DNA of 64,000 nt from Haloglomus halophilum (GTDB lineage: Archaea > Halobacteriota > Halobacteria > Halobacteriales > Haloarculaceae): NCBI RefSeq assembly GCF_024298885.1, contig NZ_CP101166.1, positions 124,001 to 188,000 of the forward strand. The letters are read 5' to 3'. Positions 45,863 to 54,465 of the stretch are shown piece by piece. The notes under the pieces were generated by a model. That model was given only the letters and a program-made list of their open reading frames with translations. It did no database searches and was not told where the DNA came from. Position numbers and translations under genes: made by a program. Every line of letters starts with the position of its first letter. Position 1 is the first letter of the stretch.

Positions 45863-46935
45863 GGTGATCTCCTGGTCTCGTCGAGCAGTCGCGTCAGACG
45901 GTATACGGTCCGGATGGTGGGGACGGACCGATCAGTGAGTTCGGCCAGCTCGATGACAGCCCCCACCAGAGCCTCGAGTTCGAGGCGGTTTCCGCGCTCC
46001 ACATCCTGTAGCATCGATGTTCGGTGGTCACCGACCGCCTCGGCCCCCTCGATACGGTCGTCGATAGAGCGGCGAAACGAGACGCCGAGCGCTTCGGCGA
46101 CCGTCTTCGCCTCCTCCATCATCGCCCGCACCAGCGCCCGTGTCTCCGGGTTGCGACAGATCTCCGCGAGCGTCGCCCGCGTCAGCGCGCTGACCGGATT
46201 GAACGAGAGGTTACCCAGTGCTTTGAGCCATAGCTCCGACCGGACATCGTCGAGGACCCGGGAACGAAAACCGATCTGCCCGAGCAGGTCGGTGACGCCT
46301 CTGACCCGAGGAGTCGTCGCACCGTCGAGCTCGCCGACGGGGAACCACCGACCCTCCGTGTGCCGGACGACACCCGGTTCGGCGATGGTCCCCGCGGCGA
46401 AGGGGACACAGCCCACGACCTGCTCGGTATCGACGTGGCGCTCGATGACACCCTCCGGATCCACAGCCTCGATGCGGCGGCCGTCCAGGTCGCCACCGAA
46501 CCCGTGGAAGTACCACCACGGGATGCCGTTCAGTATCGGGAGGACGACCGTCTCCGGGCCCACGACGCGCGGAACCATCGGTGCGACTGTGGGCAGGTCG
46601 TAGGCCTTCACGCCCAGCACGACGATGTCCCGGGCCTCGCGTGCCGACACGCTCGAGGTGACATCGACATCCTCGATGCGACGGCGCGTTCCATCGGGAT
46701 CGACCAGCGTGAGGCCTCGGTCCGATATCGTCCGGCGGTGTGCGCCGACATCGACCAGGGTCACGTCCGTCCCTGCCGCCGCCAGTCGACCGCCGAGGAG
46801 TCCTCCCATCGCGCCCGCCCCGATGACACAGACATCGATCGATGCTGGATTCTGCCAGTCGACACCTGTCGATGCCCGGTCGGAAACCTCGGCCTGCCTG
46901 TTCCACCCCCCGCTACCGCCCCCCGAATCATTCAT
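45859..46935 (-). CDS. Ketopantoate reductase family protein (PanE/ApbA-like)
   Basis: The 358-residue protein has VIGAGAMGGLLGGRLA for NADPH binding, VVLGVKAYDLP, the catalytic-region PILNGIPWW and KALGNLSFNPVSALT, where the Lys and Asn match the PanE active site. It would reduce a 2-keto acid to a 2-hydroxy acid. Haloarchaeal coenzyme A synthesis could use it, but its place at the head of the GNAT, ATP-grasp and AsnB-like string suggests it makes a hydroxy-acid building block for that pathway. The N-terminus carries about 30 extra Gly/Ser-rich residues. Confidence 0.85.
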   Translation of the reverse strand: MNDSGGGSGGWNRQAEVSDRASTGVDWQNPASIDVCVIGAGAMGGLLGGRLAAAGTDVTLVDVGAHRRTISDRGLTLVDPDGTRRRIEDVDVTSSVSAREARDIVVLGVKAYDLPTVAPMVPRVVGPETVVLPILNGIPWWYFHGFGGDLDGRRIEAVDPEGVIERHVDTEQVVGCVPFAAGTIAEPGVVRHTEGRWFPVGELDGATTPRVRGVTDLLGQIGFRSRVLDDVRSELWLKALGNLSFNPVSALTRATLAEICRNPETRALVRAMMEEAKTVAEALGVSFRRSIDDRIEGAEAVGDHRTSMLQDVERGNRLELEALVGAVIELAELTDRSVPTIRTVYRLTRLLDETRRSP

Positions 46936-47029
46936 TGCAGTCTCTGTTCAGTCCCATTCCGTCCCGGAACAAAAACGTTGGTAACGCCTGGCGTGGACGT
47001 ACTGCCAGGAACGCGTCGTTGGTGCGCCG

Positions 47030-48205
47030 CTACTCCATGTCCTCCTGCAGCGCGTCCGGCAGGAACCGGTCCTCGTGGGCCTTCACGACATCCTGATACT
47101 CAACGAGCGACGAAATCGCGTCTCGAACGCCGCCCTCGAAGTCCACCCGCTGGTTCCCGATCAGGTCCATGTACCGCTCGTTCTCGATCTCCATCTCGTG
47201 GGTCTCGTCCTCGTCGCGGGGGTTCTCGACGTGCGTGACCTCCGTATCAAGTCCATGCTCCTGCGCAACCTCTGCAATCGTCTCGGCGATTTCGACGATG
47301 GAGATCGCCCGCGTAACCTGATTGTAGACCACGTGCTCCGACGGCCGCTCGTCCACGTCGTTCAGCGCCAGCCGTGCCAGTCCCTCGACGGCGTCCTCCA
47401 GCGAGATGAACGGCTTGCGCTGCTGGCCCTTCCCGTACACCGTGAGCGGGTACTCGGCGACGGCCTGGGCACAGAAGCGGTGCGAGACGACGCCGAAGTA
47501 GTAGTCGAAGTCGAAGCGCGTCGCCAGCCGCTCGTCGGCCGCCGTCTCCTCGGTCTCGGTCGTGTACGTGATGGCCGTCCGCACGTCCGACACCGGAATG
47601 TCGAACTGCTTGTTCGCCAGCCGCAGGTTCGCCGCGTCGTGGCTCTTGGTGAGGTGATACCAGCTCCCCGCCATCGCCGGGAACGGCACCTCGTCGCGCT
47701 CGCCCTGGTTCTCCATCGTCGCGCCACCCTCCGGAATCGGGAACTCGGGCGCGCCGTACACACCCGTGGTGGTCGTCTCGATGAGGTGCGTATCGCTCAG
47801 CCCGTTCTCGGCCAGCCCGAACGCGAGGTTCCGGGTGGCCTGCATGTTGTTGTGCTGGGTGTAGTTGGCGCGCTCCCCGTTGATCTGCGAGTATGGTGCG
47901 CTGGGCTGGGCTGCCGCATGCACCACGACGCGGGGCTCGTGGACCTGCAGCAGTTCGTCGACGAACGACCGCTCGGCCAGGTCGCCCTCGACGAACGAGA
48001 GGTTGCCGTAGCCCTGCTCCTCGGCCGCGGCGAGCCGCTGGTCGATACTCGCGATGGGCGTGGCGCTCTTCGAGCCGATCTCCTCGACCCACTGGCGGCG
48101 GGCGAGGTTGTCGACGCCGACGACTCGTTCGTCCGTGCGGTTCGCGATGCGGAGCGCGGTGGGCCATCCGATGAAGCCGTCCGCGCCGGTGACGACGATG
48201 GTCAT
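47030..48205 (-). CDS. UDP-sulfoquinovose synthase-like (SQD1/Agl3) SDR
   Basis: The 391-residue enzyme departs from ordinary epimerases and follows SQD1/SqdB: TGADGFIGWPTALR, the loop APYSQINGERANYTQHNN, TTTTGVYGAPEFPIPEGG, SWYHLTKSHDAANL with the catalytic Tyr and Lys, and TVYGKGQQRKPFISLEDAV. SQD1-type enzymes convert UDP-glucose and sulfite to UDP-sulfoquinovose; the archaeal relative Agl3 acts in S-layer glycan synthesis. It has the 21-bp palindrome between its TATA region and start codon, three bases before the ATG. Confidence 0.85.
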   Translation of the reverse strand: MTIVVTGADGFIGWPTALRIANRTDERVVGVDNLARRQWVEEIGSKSATPIASIDQRLAAAEEQGYGNLSFVEGDLAERSFVDELLQVHEPRVVVHAAAQPSAPYSQINGERANYTQHNNMQATRNLAFGLAENGLSDTHLIETTTTGVYGAPEFPIPEGGATMENQGERDEVPFPAMAGSWYHLTKSHDAANLRLANKQFDIPVSDVRTAITYTTETEETAADERLATRFDFDYYFGVVSHRFCAQAVAEYPLTVYGKGQQRKPFISLEDAVEGLARLALNDVDERPSEHVVYNQVTRAISIVEIAETIAEVAQEHGLDTEVTHVENPRDEDETHEMEIENERYMDLIGNQRVDFEGGVRDAISSLVEYQDVVKAHEDRFLPDALQEDME

Positions 48206-48207
48206 TG

Positions 48208-48228
48208 GTTACTCACTCTCCGAGTAAC
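48208..48228. promoter_or_regulatory. 21-bp palindromic operator before SQD1-like gene
   Basis: GTTACTC at 48208-48214 is the perfect inverse complement of GAGTAAC at 48222-48228, separated by seven bases. It begins three bases before the ATG and would overlap the transcription start of a leaderless mRNA. The same arms and spacing occur before glmU, and a degenerate copy occurs before the epimerase gene at 49.6-50.6 kb. The position suggests a repressor. Confidence 0.75.
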
Positions 48229-48309
48229 TCCACTCGTACAAGAATCTTGTCCACCGCGGGCCGCAGTCCGGAACCGATTTGGGCCCGACCGACGCCGGTT
48301 CGAGACAAG

Positions 48310-49074
48310 ATGGGCATCGTCGACGAGGAGGGACGCCTGTTCGGCGTCGTGAACGTCATCGACCTGGTGGTCGCGGCCGTCGTGCTGGCGGCACTCGCCT
48401 CGGGTGCGGTCTTCGTGCTGACCGACGATTCCGAACCGACCGAACAGCGCTACCTGACGGTCGTCCTCGACGAGCGGCCGGGTGGCTCGGTTCCCACACT
48501 CGACAGTGACTCCGTCGCCATGCCGGACGGTCCAGTCCAGATCGGGGGGACGGACGGGCGTATCACGGACACGTACATCGCCCCGACGGGAGACAGCGGC
48601 TTCGTGACGGTCGCCCGTATCCGGGTCGACGTATCCGTGTCGGTCGCGGACCGAACCACCGACCGCCGGCTGGTCGCAGGCGGCGAGACGTACCTCGTCG
48701 GGCAGGAGGTCGATCTGAACGCCAGAGAGACCCACTACACCGGGTATATCCACTCTGTCGGCCGCTCCGGGAACGGCCTCTCTGTCCGAACGGTGAACGC
48801 CACCGTCGTGGCCCGTCTGCCGCCGTCGGTCGCGGAGCGAATCCAGGCCGGCGACATCCAGCGCGTCGCGGGCCGCGAGATCGCTCAGGTGACAGCCGTC
48901 GACCGCCAGCCGACGGCGGACGAGCGGACGCGGGTCGAGGCGACGGTCTCACTCCGTGTACTCGTGACCGACGACGAGCCACTTTACGGCACCCAGCAGG
49001 TCCGGCCGGGCGCGGAGGTGTGGGTCGCACCGAACGACTACGAGTTCACCGGCACCGTGACGGAGGCGGCGTGA
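48310..49074 (+). CDS. DUF4330-like membrane-anchored protein
   Basis: The 254-residue protein starts with a short cytoplasmic segment (MGIVDEEGRLFGVVN), one membrane helix (VIDLVVAAVVLAALASGAVFVL) and an external beta-rich region with repeats of a VTVARIRVDVSV-like strand and GQEVDLNARETHYTGYI. DUF4330 proteins occur near exopolysaccharide genes but have no known activity. It may form part of an export or assembly complex on the outer face. The ATG was chosen because the upstream extension covers the palindromic promoter region of the divergent gene. Confidence 0.75.
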   Translation: MGIVDEEGRLFGVVNVIDLVVAAVVLAALASGAVFVLTDDSEPTEQRYLTVVLDERPGGSVPTLDSDSVAMPDGPVQIGGTDGRITDTYIAPTGDSGFVTVARIRVDVSVSVADRTTDRRLVAGGETYLVGQEVDLNARETHYTGYIHSVGRSGNGLSVRTVNATVVARLPPSVAERIQAGDIQRVAGREIAQVTAVDRQPTADERTRVEATVSLRVLVTDDEPLYGTQQVRPGAEVWVAPNDYEFTGTVTEAA

Positions 49075-49077
49075 TCC

Positions 49078-49560
49078 ATGGACGTTCACGACGAGTTCGT
49101 CCCCGAAGAGACGTTCCGCGAGTTCATCGAGCGGATGCCACAGGTCTGTGTGGAGACAGTGGTCGAACGGTCCGACGGCGCCGTCCTGCTCGCCCGCCGA
49201 ACGAACGAGCCCGTGGAGGGCGAGTGGTTCTGGCCGGGGAGCCGGCTGTACAAGGGGGAGCACCTCGAAGATGCCGCCCGCCGGGTCGGCCGGGAAGAAC
49301 TCGGCCTCGACCTCACCATCGGCGACCGGCTCGGTGTCTACGAGCATCGGTGGGAGACGAGCGCCCCCGGACCGAGCCGACACACAATCAACATCGTCTT
49401 CCGGGCACGTGCCGCGACTGCCGACCTCTCGGCGGCCGACGTGACGCTGGACGAGCAGCACGACGCCGTCCGGTTCGCCCAGCCCGAGAACGTGGACGAG
49501 TCGTACCACGAGTACGTGCGGCGTTATGCGGCTGACCTGCTGGCCGCCCGCGACGCGTAG
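49078..49560 (+). CDS. Nudix hydrolase, GDP-mannose mannosyl hydrolase type
   Basis: The 160-residue protein resembles the GDP-mannose mannosyl hydrolase (WcaH/Gmm) subgroup: early VCVETVVERSDGAVLLARR, then WFWPGSRLYKGEHLEDAAR and REELGLD, in which the last Glu of the standard Nudix box is shifted or absent, as in that subgroup. It hydrolyses GDP-mannose or a related nucleotide sugar and may tune the pool used by the locus. It begins three bases after the DUF4330 gene, so the pair should be co-transcribed. Confidence 0.85.
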   Translation: MDVHDEFVPEETFREFIERMPQVCVETVVERSDGAVLLARRTNEPVEGEWFWPGSRLYKGEHLEDAARRVGREELGLDLTIGDRLGVYEHRWETSAPGPSRHTINIVFRARAATADLSAADVTLDEQHDAVRFAQPENVDESYHEYVRRYAADLLAARDA

Positions 49561-49573
49561 GTGCGGCTGCCAG

Positions 49574-50554
49574 CTACTCCTGACCGTCCAGCCCGTCCCG
49601 AAGCAGCTCTCGTACCGTCGCCGCGACGCTCTCCTCCGGCTCCCACCCTAACTCCGCCCGCGCCCGCGACGTATCCACACCGAACTCGTCGACCAGCGTC
49701 TCGTCGCGGGGGTTCTCCAGTAACTCGATATCCACCTCCGGGCCGCCTTCCTCGACGCAGATCCGCTGGACGAGTTCGGCGATGGTCATCACGCCGGGGT
49801 CCTCGTCGGTCGCCACTTCGTACTCCGTGTTGCCGGTCTCGCCTGCATCGCGCTCCTCCAGCAGCGCCTCGGCACTCCGGAGGAACGCCCGGGCCACGTC
49901 CCGGACGTGGACGAAGTTGCGCGCCTGGTCGCCGGGTTCGTACACCGTCAGCGACTCGCCCGCGAGCGCGCGATTCACGAAGAAGTTGATGACGGTCCCC
50001 TTCGAGACCTGCCGGCCGTCGACGGAGTGGCCGCCGTAGAGGTTGGAGATCATGAACTGGTGGGCCGGGAAGGCGCCCTCGGCCATCGTCTCGACGGCCC
50101 GCTCGCCGAGCACCTTCGTCCGGCCGTACCAGTTCAGCGGGTCGCGTTCCATGTCGGTCGTGATGGGGAACTCGTCGGGGTCGCCGATGACGGCCATCGA
50201 GAACGGGAAGGCCATCGCGGCGCCGGTCTTCCGGCAGAACCAGGCCACGTTGTTGGTGCCCTGAACGTTCACCTCGTAGGCCAGGTCCGGCTTGTTCTCG
50301 CAGTCGTCCACCCCGGAGACGGCCGCGAGATGGAGCACCACGTCGGCGCCCGAGAGCGCTGCTTCCAGCCGGTCGCGGTTCCGGATGTCGACGTGTTCGA
50401 CGGGTACGCCGTCGATTTCCCGGATATCGCCGAGATAGAAGTTGTCGATAGCAGTTACGTCCCAGTCCGGATGGATCTCCTGGATATCTGCGACGACCCG
50501 GCTGCCGATGTACCCCGCCGCGCCCGTGACGGCGACGTGTGGCGCCTCGTTCAT
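49574..50554 (-). CDS. NAD-dependent nucleotide-sugar epimerase/dehydratase
   Basis: The 326-residue extended SDR has VTGAAGYIGSRVV, HLAAVSGVDDCE, and the catalytic Tyr-Lys in NWYGRTKVLGE. It resembles UDP-glucose 4-epimerase-type enzymes without a sure substrate. AATTATTC at about 50580-50588 is some 30 bases before the ATG, and between them lies a half-perfect version of the GTTACTC palindrome, so it may share control with glmU and the SQD1-like gene. It converges with the Nudix gene. Confidence 0.87.
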   Translation of the reverse strand: MNEAPHVAVTGAAGYIGSRVVADIQEIHPDWDVTAIDNFYLGDIREIDGVPVEHVDIRNRDRLEAALSGADVVLHLAAVSGVDDCENKPDLAYEVNVQGTNNVAWFCRKTGAAMAFPFSMAVIGDPDEFPITTDMERDPLNWYGRTKVLGERAVETMAEGAFPAHQFMISNLYGGHSVDGRQVSKGTVINFFVNRALAGESLTVYEPGDQARNFVHVRDVARAFLRSAEALLEERDAGETGNTEYEVATDEDPGVMTIAELVQRICVEEGGPEVDIELLENPRDETLVDEFGVDTSRARAELGWEPEESVAATVRELLRDGLDGQE

Positions 50555-50559
50555 GCCTG

Positions 50560-50580
50560 GTTACTCGCTGCGGTAGTGAA
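50560..50580. promoter_or_regulatory. Degenerate copy of the 21-bp palindromic operator
   Basis: The gene-proximal arm GTTACTC (50560-50566) is intact, while the distal arm reads TAGTGAA against the expected GAGTAAC (four of seven matches), with the same seven-base spacing. It starts six bases before the ATG of the epimerase gene. It is weaker than the two perfect-armed copies and might be only a half-site. Confidence 0.45.
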
Positions 50581-50667
50581 TAATTGATGTGGTCGCACTC
50601 CGGCTAGACCTCCGAAAGTTTCCAGCTATCCGGAATTATTTATGAGAACGGGACGTAGGTCGGGGTG

Positions 50668-51156
50668 ATGGCATGGACGGACCAGCCCGCGGCCGACCGG
50701 GTCCGCTGGGTCGCCGAGTCGCTCGGGGAGCCCCGAACGGCCAACTGGGTAGCCACGGAGGCCGATGTCTCCCCGGCGACGGCCCGGAAATACCTCGAAC
50801 GGCTGGCGGAGGACCGGCGACTACGACGCGTGGACGACGGCGAGCGGACTCTGTACGCGCCCGACCGCGTCTCACAGTATCTGGACGAGGTCCGAGAGGC
50901 GTACGATGCTCATACCGCCGACGAGCTCGCGGAGGCGCTGAGCGACATCCGCGAGCAGCTGTCCGCGTGGCGCGACGAGTTCGACGTGGCCTCACCGAAT
51001 GAACTCCGGGCGACGGTGGCCGGGGTCGATCGCGAGACAGCGGAGCGCAGGCGGGAGGTCGCCATCGAGTGGGAACACCTCGCGACTCGGCAGGATGTCC
51101 TCGAGGACGCGCTCGAACTCTACGATCGATTCCCGAACGAGCCCGTCCCGGCGTAA
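50668..51156 (+). CDS. HTH regulator of TumE-like cassette, copy 2 (DUF7342-like)
   Basis: The 162-residue protein pairs a winged helix (ANWVATEADVSPATARKYLERL) with a long helical C-terminus, as in the paralogue at 18.5-19.0 kb; TARKYL is identical in both. TTATTTA is centred 27-30 bases before the start, fitting a leaderless transcript; the ATG was preferred over the GTG just before it. It probably represses its own operon and neutralises the next gene product. Confidence 0.75.
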   Translation: MAWTDQPAADRVRWVAESLGEPRTANWVATEADVSPATARKYLERLAEDRRLRRVDDGERTLYAPDRVSQYLDEVREAYDAHTADELAEALSDIREQLSAWRDEFDVASPNELRATVAGVDRETAERRREVAIEWEHLATRQDVLEDALELYDRFPNEPVPA

Positions 51157-51158
51157 CC

Positions 51159-51608
51159 GTGCCGCCGGACCCGGCGTTCCGTGGTGACCCGTATCGGCCG
51201 CTGAAGCGCGTCCTCGACCGGCATCCGCTCACAGAGACCGTTCGGTACCGACCGTCTGTCGCGGAGAAACGGTATCTCGAGGCTACCGTGGCACCCGAGC
51301 GCGTCGACGACGTGGTCGGCCCCGACCCGCCGCTGGTGACAGTCCGGTGGAGTCGGCAACCACCGTACGACGAGTACCGGGTCGACTTCGCCGACCCGAA
51401 CGTCGACTTCCACTGCGGGTGGCACCGCGACGACGATCACCCGGAGTACGGGCCGCTGCATCTCCAGTACGACCATCCCGGGCTCGACGATCCGGTGTAC
51501 GAGGCGGCGACGGTCGAGCCGACCACGCCGCCGCGCATCCTCTGGGAACTGCTCGCCCGGCTCTTCGAGGATGTCGTCCCGGAACTGGTCGCGCCGCTGT
51601 ACGGCTGA
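51159..51608 (+). CDS. TumE-like putative toxin, copy 2
   Basis: The GTG-initiated 149-residue protein starts two bases after the HTH stop. Its core motif DFHCGWHRDDDHPEY followed by LHLQYDHPG matches the ECRWDRHPNPH...HFHPP pattern of the copy at 18.0 kb, a Cys-Trp-Arg-Asp-His-Pro framework resembling TumE proteins. N- and C-termini diverge strongly between the two. Function as a toxin is inferred from gene order and motif only. Confidence 0.6.
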   Translation: MPPDPAFRGDPYRPLKRVLDRHPLTETVRYRPSVAEKRYLEATVAPERVDDVVGPDPPLVTVRWSRQPPYDEYRVDFADPNVDFHCGWHRDDDHPEYGPLHLQYDHPGLDDPVYEAATVEPTTPPRILWELLARLFEDVVPELVAPLYG

Positions 51609-51617
51609 TCGTCCTCG

Positions 51618-52586
51618 TCACTCCGCCCCCCGGAACGCCTCGGCGATGTCTCGCACGCCCTCGCGGAGCGCCCACTCGGTCTCGAAGCCGGTCTCGGCGA
51701 GCCGGTCGAAGCTCACGTTGTACGACGGTCCCGGATGTTCGTCCTCCAGGTAGGTCACGTCGACGGGGCCGACCTCCTCGCGGACGAGTTCGGCGATGTC
51801 GCTGATCTGGAAGTTCCCATCGTTCGAGCCGATGTTGTAGACCAGCCGGTCCCAGTTCCCGGGTTCGAGCGCGGCGCTCGCGTACGCCCGGGCCGAGTCC
51901 CGGACGTGGACGAACGGCCGCCAGTTCGAGCCGTCGCCGTACACCGTCAGCGCGCGGTCGGTGAGCGCCCGGAAGACGAAGTAGTTGACCACGAGGTTGA
52001 ACCGGACCCCGGGCGCGTCGCCGTAGACGGTCGCCATCCGGAGCGCGGTCCCGTCCATGCCGTGGTCCTCGCAGTACTCGCGGAGGAGGGCCTCGCTCTG
52101 CAGTTTCGTCTCCGCGTACGGGTTGATGGGGTCCGGGTCGGTCGTCTCGTCCATCGCCGTGCTGGGCGCCCGGCCGTAGACGTTACAGGAGGAGGCGAAG
52201 ACGACATTGTCGATGTCCAGTTTCCCGGCGGCGCGGAGGACGTTCTCGGTGCCGTCGTAGTTGACCGCGAACGTCTCGTCCCGGCGGTCGTGAGTGGAGG
52301 CGGCGCCGGTGATGGCCGCGAGGTGGATGACGGTGTCGACGCCGCGGGTGGCACCCTCGACATCGCCGTACTCGCGGACGTCACCGCGCGCAAAGGAGAG
52401 GTCGTCGCCGCCCAGTTGCCCGCGAAGCGCCCGCGGCGAGCCCGACTCCAGCGAGTCCAGCACCCGGACGTGGTCGACCCGGTCGTCCTCGCGGAGCAGG
52501 GGGAGGAGGACGCTGCCGATGTAGCCACAGCCGCCCGTGACGAGCACCGTCCGGTCGCCGTCGTCCGTGGAGGTATCGCCCGTCAT
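51618..52586 (-). CDS. NAD-dependent nucleotide-sugar epimerase
   Basis: The 322-residue extended SDR has VTGGCGYIGSVLLPLL, HLAAITGAAST, ASSCNVYGRAP and NPYAETKLQSE with the catalytic Tyr and Lys. It is the last gene of a probable three-gene operon with glmU and glmS (its ATG follows glmS's stop by one base), so its substrate is likely a UDP-HexNAc, such as UDP-GlcNAc for 4-epimerisation. That assignment is an inference from the operon. Confidence 0.87.
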   Translation of the reverse strand: MTGDTSTDDGDRTVLVTGGCGYIGSVLLPLLREDDRVDHVRVLDSLESGSPRALRGQLGGDDLSFARGDVREYGDVEGATRGVDTVIHLAAITGAASTHDRRDETFAVNYDGTENVLRAAGKLDIDNVVFASSCNVYGRAPSTAMDETTDPDPINPYAETKLQSEALLREYCEDHGMDGTALRMATVYGDAPGVRFNLVVNYFVFRALTDRALTVYGDGSNWRPFVHVRDSARAYASAALEPGNWDRLVYNIGSNDGNFQISDIAELVREEVGPVDVTYLEDEHPGPSYNVSFDRLAETGFETEWALREGVRDIAEAFRGAE

Positions 52587-52587
52587 C

Positions 52588-54465
52588 TCACTCCACCGTC
52601 ACGCTCTTCGCGAGGTTGCGCGGCTTGTCGATGGGACGGCCGAGCATATCGGCCACGTGATAGGCCACCAGCTGCAACTGGACGTTCGCGAGCACGGCCG
52701 CAGTCCGTGGGGGCGCCTCGGGGATCTCCAGTACGTGGTCGGCGTATCTCCCCACGTCACTGCGCCCGTCCGTCACGGCCACCACGGGCGCGTCGCGTGA
52801 TTCGACCTCCTTGACGTTCCCGATGGTCTTGGTCGCGAGCGGGCCGTCGCCCGTGACGACCGCGAAGACCGGCGTCTCCCCCGTGACGAGCGCGAGCGGG
52901 CCGTGTTTCAGTTCGCCCGATGCGAACCCCTCGGCGTGCTTGTAGGAGATCTCCTTCAGCTTCAGGGCGCCCTCCAGCGCGACCGGGTAGTGGACGCCCC
53001 GGCCGATGAAGAAGTACGAGGGCGCGTCGACGAACTCCTCGGCGACGGCCTCGGCGCTGGACTCGTCGAGGATCGCCTGCACCTCGCCCGGGAGGTCGCG
53101 CAGCGCCGAGAGCGACTCGCGCATCGTCCCGGCGCGGCCGCGCTGCTGAGCGACCGAGAGCGCGAGCATGTTGAGCGCGGTCTGCTGGGAGGCGAAGGTC
53201 TTGGTGGCGGCGACGCCGATCTCCGGGCCCGAGCGGATGAACAGCGCCTCGTCGCACTCGCGGGCGGCCGTCGAGCCGACCGTGTTCGTGCACGCGAGCG
53301 TGCGGGCGCCACGGGAGCGGGCCTCGCGGAGCGCACTCAGCGTGTCCGCGGTCTCGCCGGACTGCGTGACACCGACGACCAGGGCGTCGTCGACGGGCGG
53401 CGTCGAGGTGGCGTACTCGCTGGCGAGGAAGCACTGGGCAGGGACGCCCGCTTCGCGGAACAGCTCGGCGCCGTACAGCGCCGCGTGGTAGGAGGTGCCG
53501 CAGGCGACGAACTGAACCCGCTCGGGCTCGATGTCCACGTCGAGCGTGACCCGGCCGCCCATCTCGTCGACGCGGCCCTGGAGACACTGGCGCAGGGCGC
53601 GGGGCTGCTCGTAGATCTCCTTCAGCATGAAATGGTCGTAGCCGGACTTGCCGGTGTCCTCGGGGTCCCAGTCGACCGTCTCGACCGTCTTCTCGACCAC
53701 GCCGCCGTCGCTGTCGGTGATGGTGAAGCCGTCCGTGTCGATGCGGGCGAACTCGCCGTTCTCCAGATAGACGACGCGGTCGGTGAACTCCCGGAAGGCG
53801 GGCACGTCGCTGGCGAGGTAGGTCGCGCCGGCTCGCGGCTCGCTGCGCTCACCGCTCGCCGATTCGGCGTCGCGTGGCGACGCCCCCAGCACGAGCGGGT
53901 TGTCCTGTCGGGAGGCGAACAGCGTCTCGACGCCCGCGACCGAGACGACGACCGCGAAGCTCCCCTCCAGACGCGTCATCGCCTCGCGGATGGCCGGTTC
54001 CGGGTCCGCGTGGTCGTACTCCGGACCGGCGAGCAGGTCCTCGATGAGGTGTGGGATCACCTCCGTGTCCGTCTCCGAGCGGAACTCGTGGCCCGCCGCC
54101 TCCAGCTCGTCGCGAAGCGTCTGGTAGTTCTCGATGATGCCGTTGTGGACGACGGCCACCTCGCCGGAACAGTCCGTGTGCGGGTGTGCGTTCGCGTCCG
54201 ACGGCGGGCCGTGGGTCGACCAGCGGGTGTGGGCCATCCCGACGGTGCCGCTGGGGGCGGTCCCCGCGGCGTCCGCCTGGTCGAGCGCCTCGCGGAGCCG
54301 CTCCAGTTTCCCCTCGCGCTTGACGACCGCGACGGTCTCGTCGCCGGGCGCGGTGAGCGCGACGCCCGCGGAGTCGTAGCCGCGGTAGTCGAGTTTCGAG
54401 AGCCCGTGGACGAGCGTGTCGAGCGTGTCGTCGCCGCAACCGACGCACGCGATGATACCACACAT
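52588..54465 (-). CDS. glmS: Glutamine--fructose-6-phosphate aminotransferase
   Basis: The 625-residue enzyme has the N-terminal nucleophile Cys2 (MCGIIACVG), LDYRGYDSAG, THGPPSDANAHPH and the asparagine-rich NGIIENYQ of the glutaminase half, and two SIS sugar-isomerase domains with CGTSYHAALYG, GVTQSGETADTL and KLKEISYKHAEGF. It makes glucosamine-6-phosphate from fructose-6-phosphate and glutamine, the entry to UDP-GlcNAc. Its ATG overlaps the stop of glmU by one base (TGATG), showing coupled translation. Confidence 0.96.
   Translation of the reverse strand: MCGIIACVGCGDDTLDTLVHGLSKLDYRGYDSAGVALTAPGDETVAVVKREGKLERLREALDQADAAGTAPSGTVGMAHTRWSTHGPPSDANAHPHTDCSGEVAVVHNGIIENYQTLRDELEAAGHEFRSETDTEVIPHLIEDLLAGPEYDHADPEPAIREAMTRLEGSFAVVVSVAGVETLFASRQDNPLVLGASPRDAESASGERSEPRAGATYLASDVPAFREFTDRVVYLENGEFARIDTDGFTITDSDGGVVEKTVETVDWDPEDTGKSGYDHFMLKEIYEQPRALRQCLQGRVDEMGGRVTLDVDIEPERVQFVACGTSYHAALYGAELFREAGVPAQCFLASEYATSTPPVDDALVVGVTQSGETADTLSALREARSRGARTLACTNTVGSTAARECDEALFIRSGPEIGVAATKTFASQQTALNMLALSVAQQRGRAGTMRESLSALRDLPGEVQAILDESSAEAVAEEFVDAPSYFFIGRGVHYPVALEGALKLKEISYKHAEGFASGELKHGPLALVTGETPVFAVVTGDGPLATKTIGNVKEVESRDAPVVAVTDGRSDVGRYADHVLEIPEAPPRTAAVLANVQLQLVAYHVADMLGRPIDKPRNLAKSVTVE

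Noticed and set aside
40384..46935. Lasso-peptide biosynthesis cluster
   Set aside because: An AsnB-like ligase and an ABC exporter are present, but there is no transglutaminase-like leader peptidase, no RRE domain, and the candidate peptide has no recognisable lasso core. It is reported only as an open possibility.
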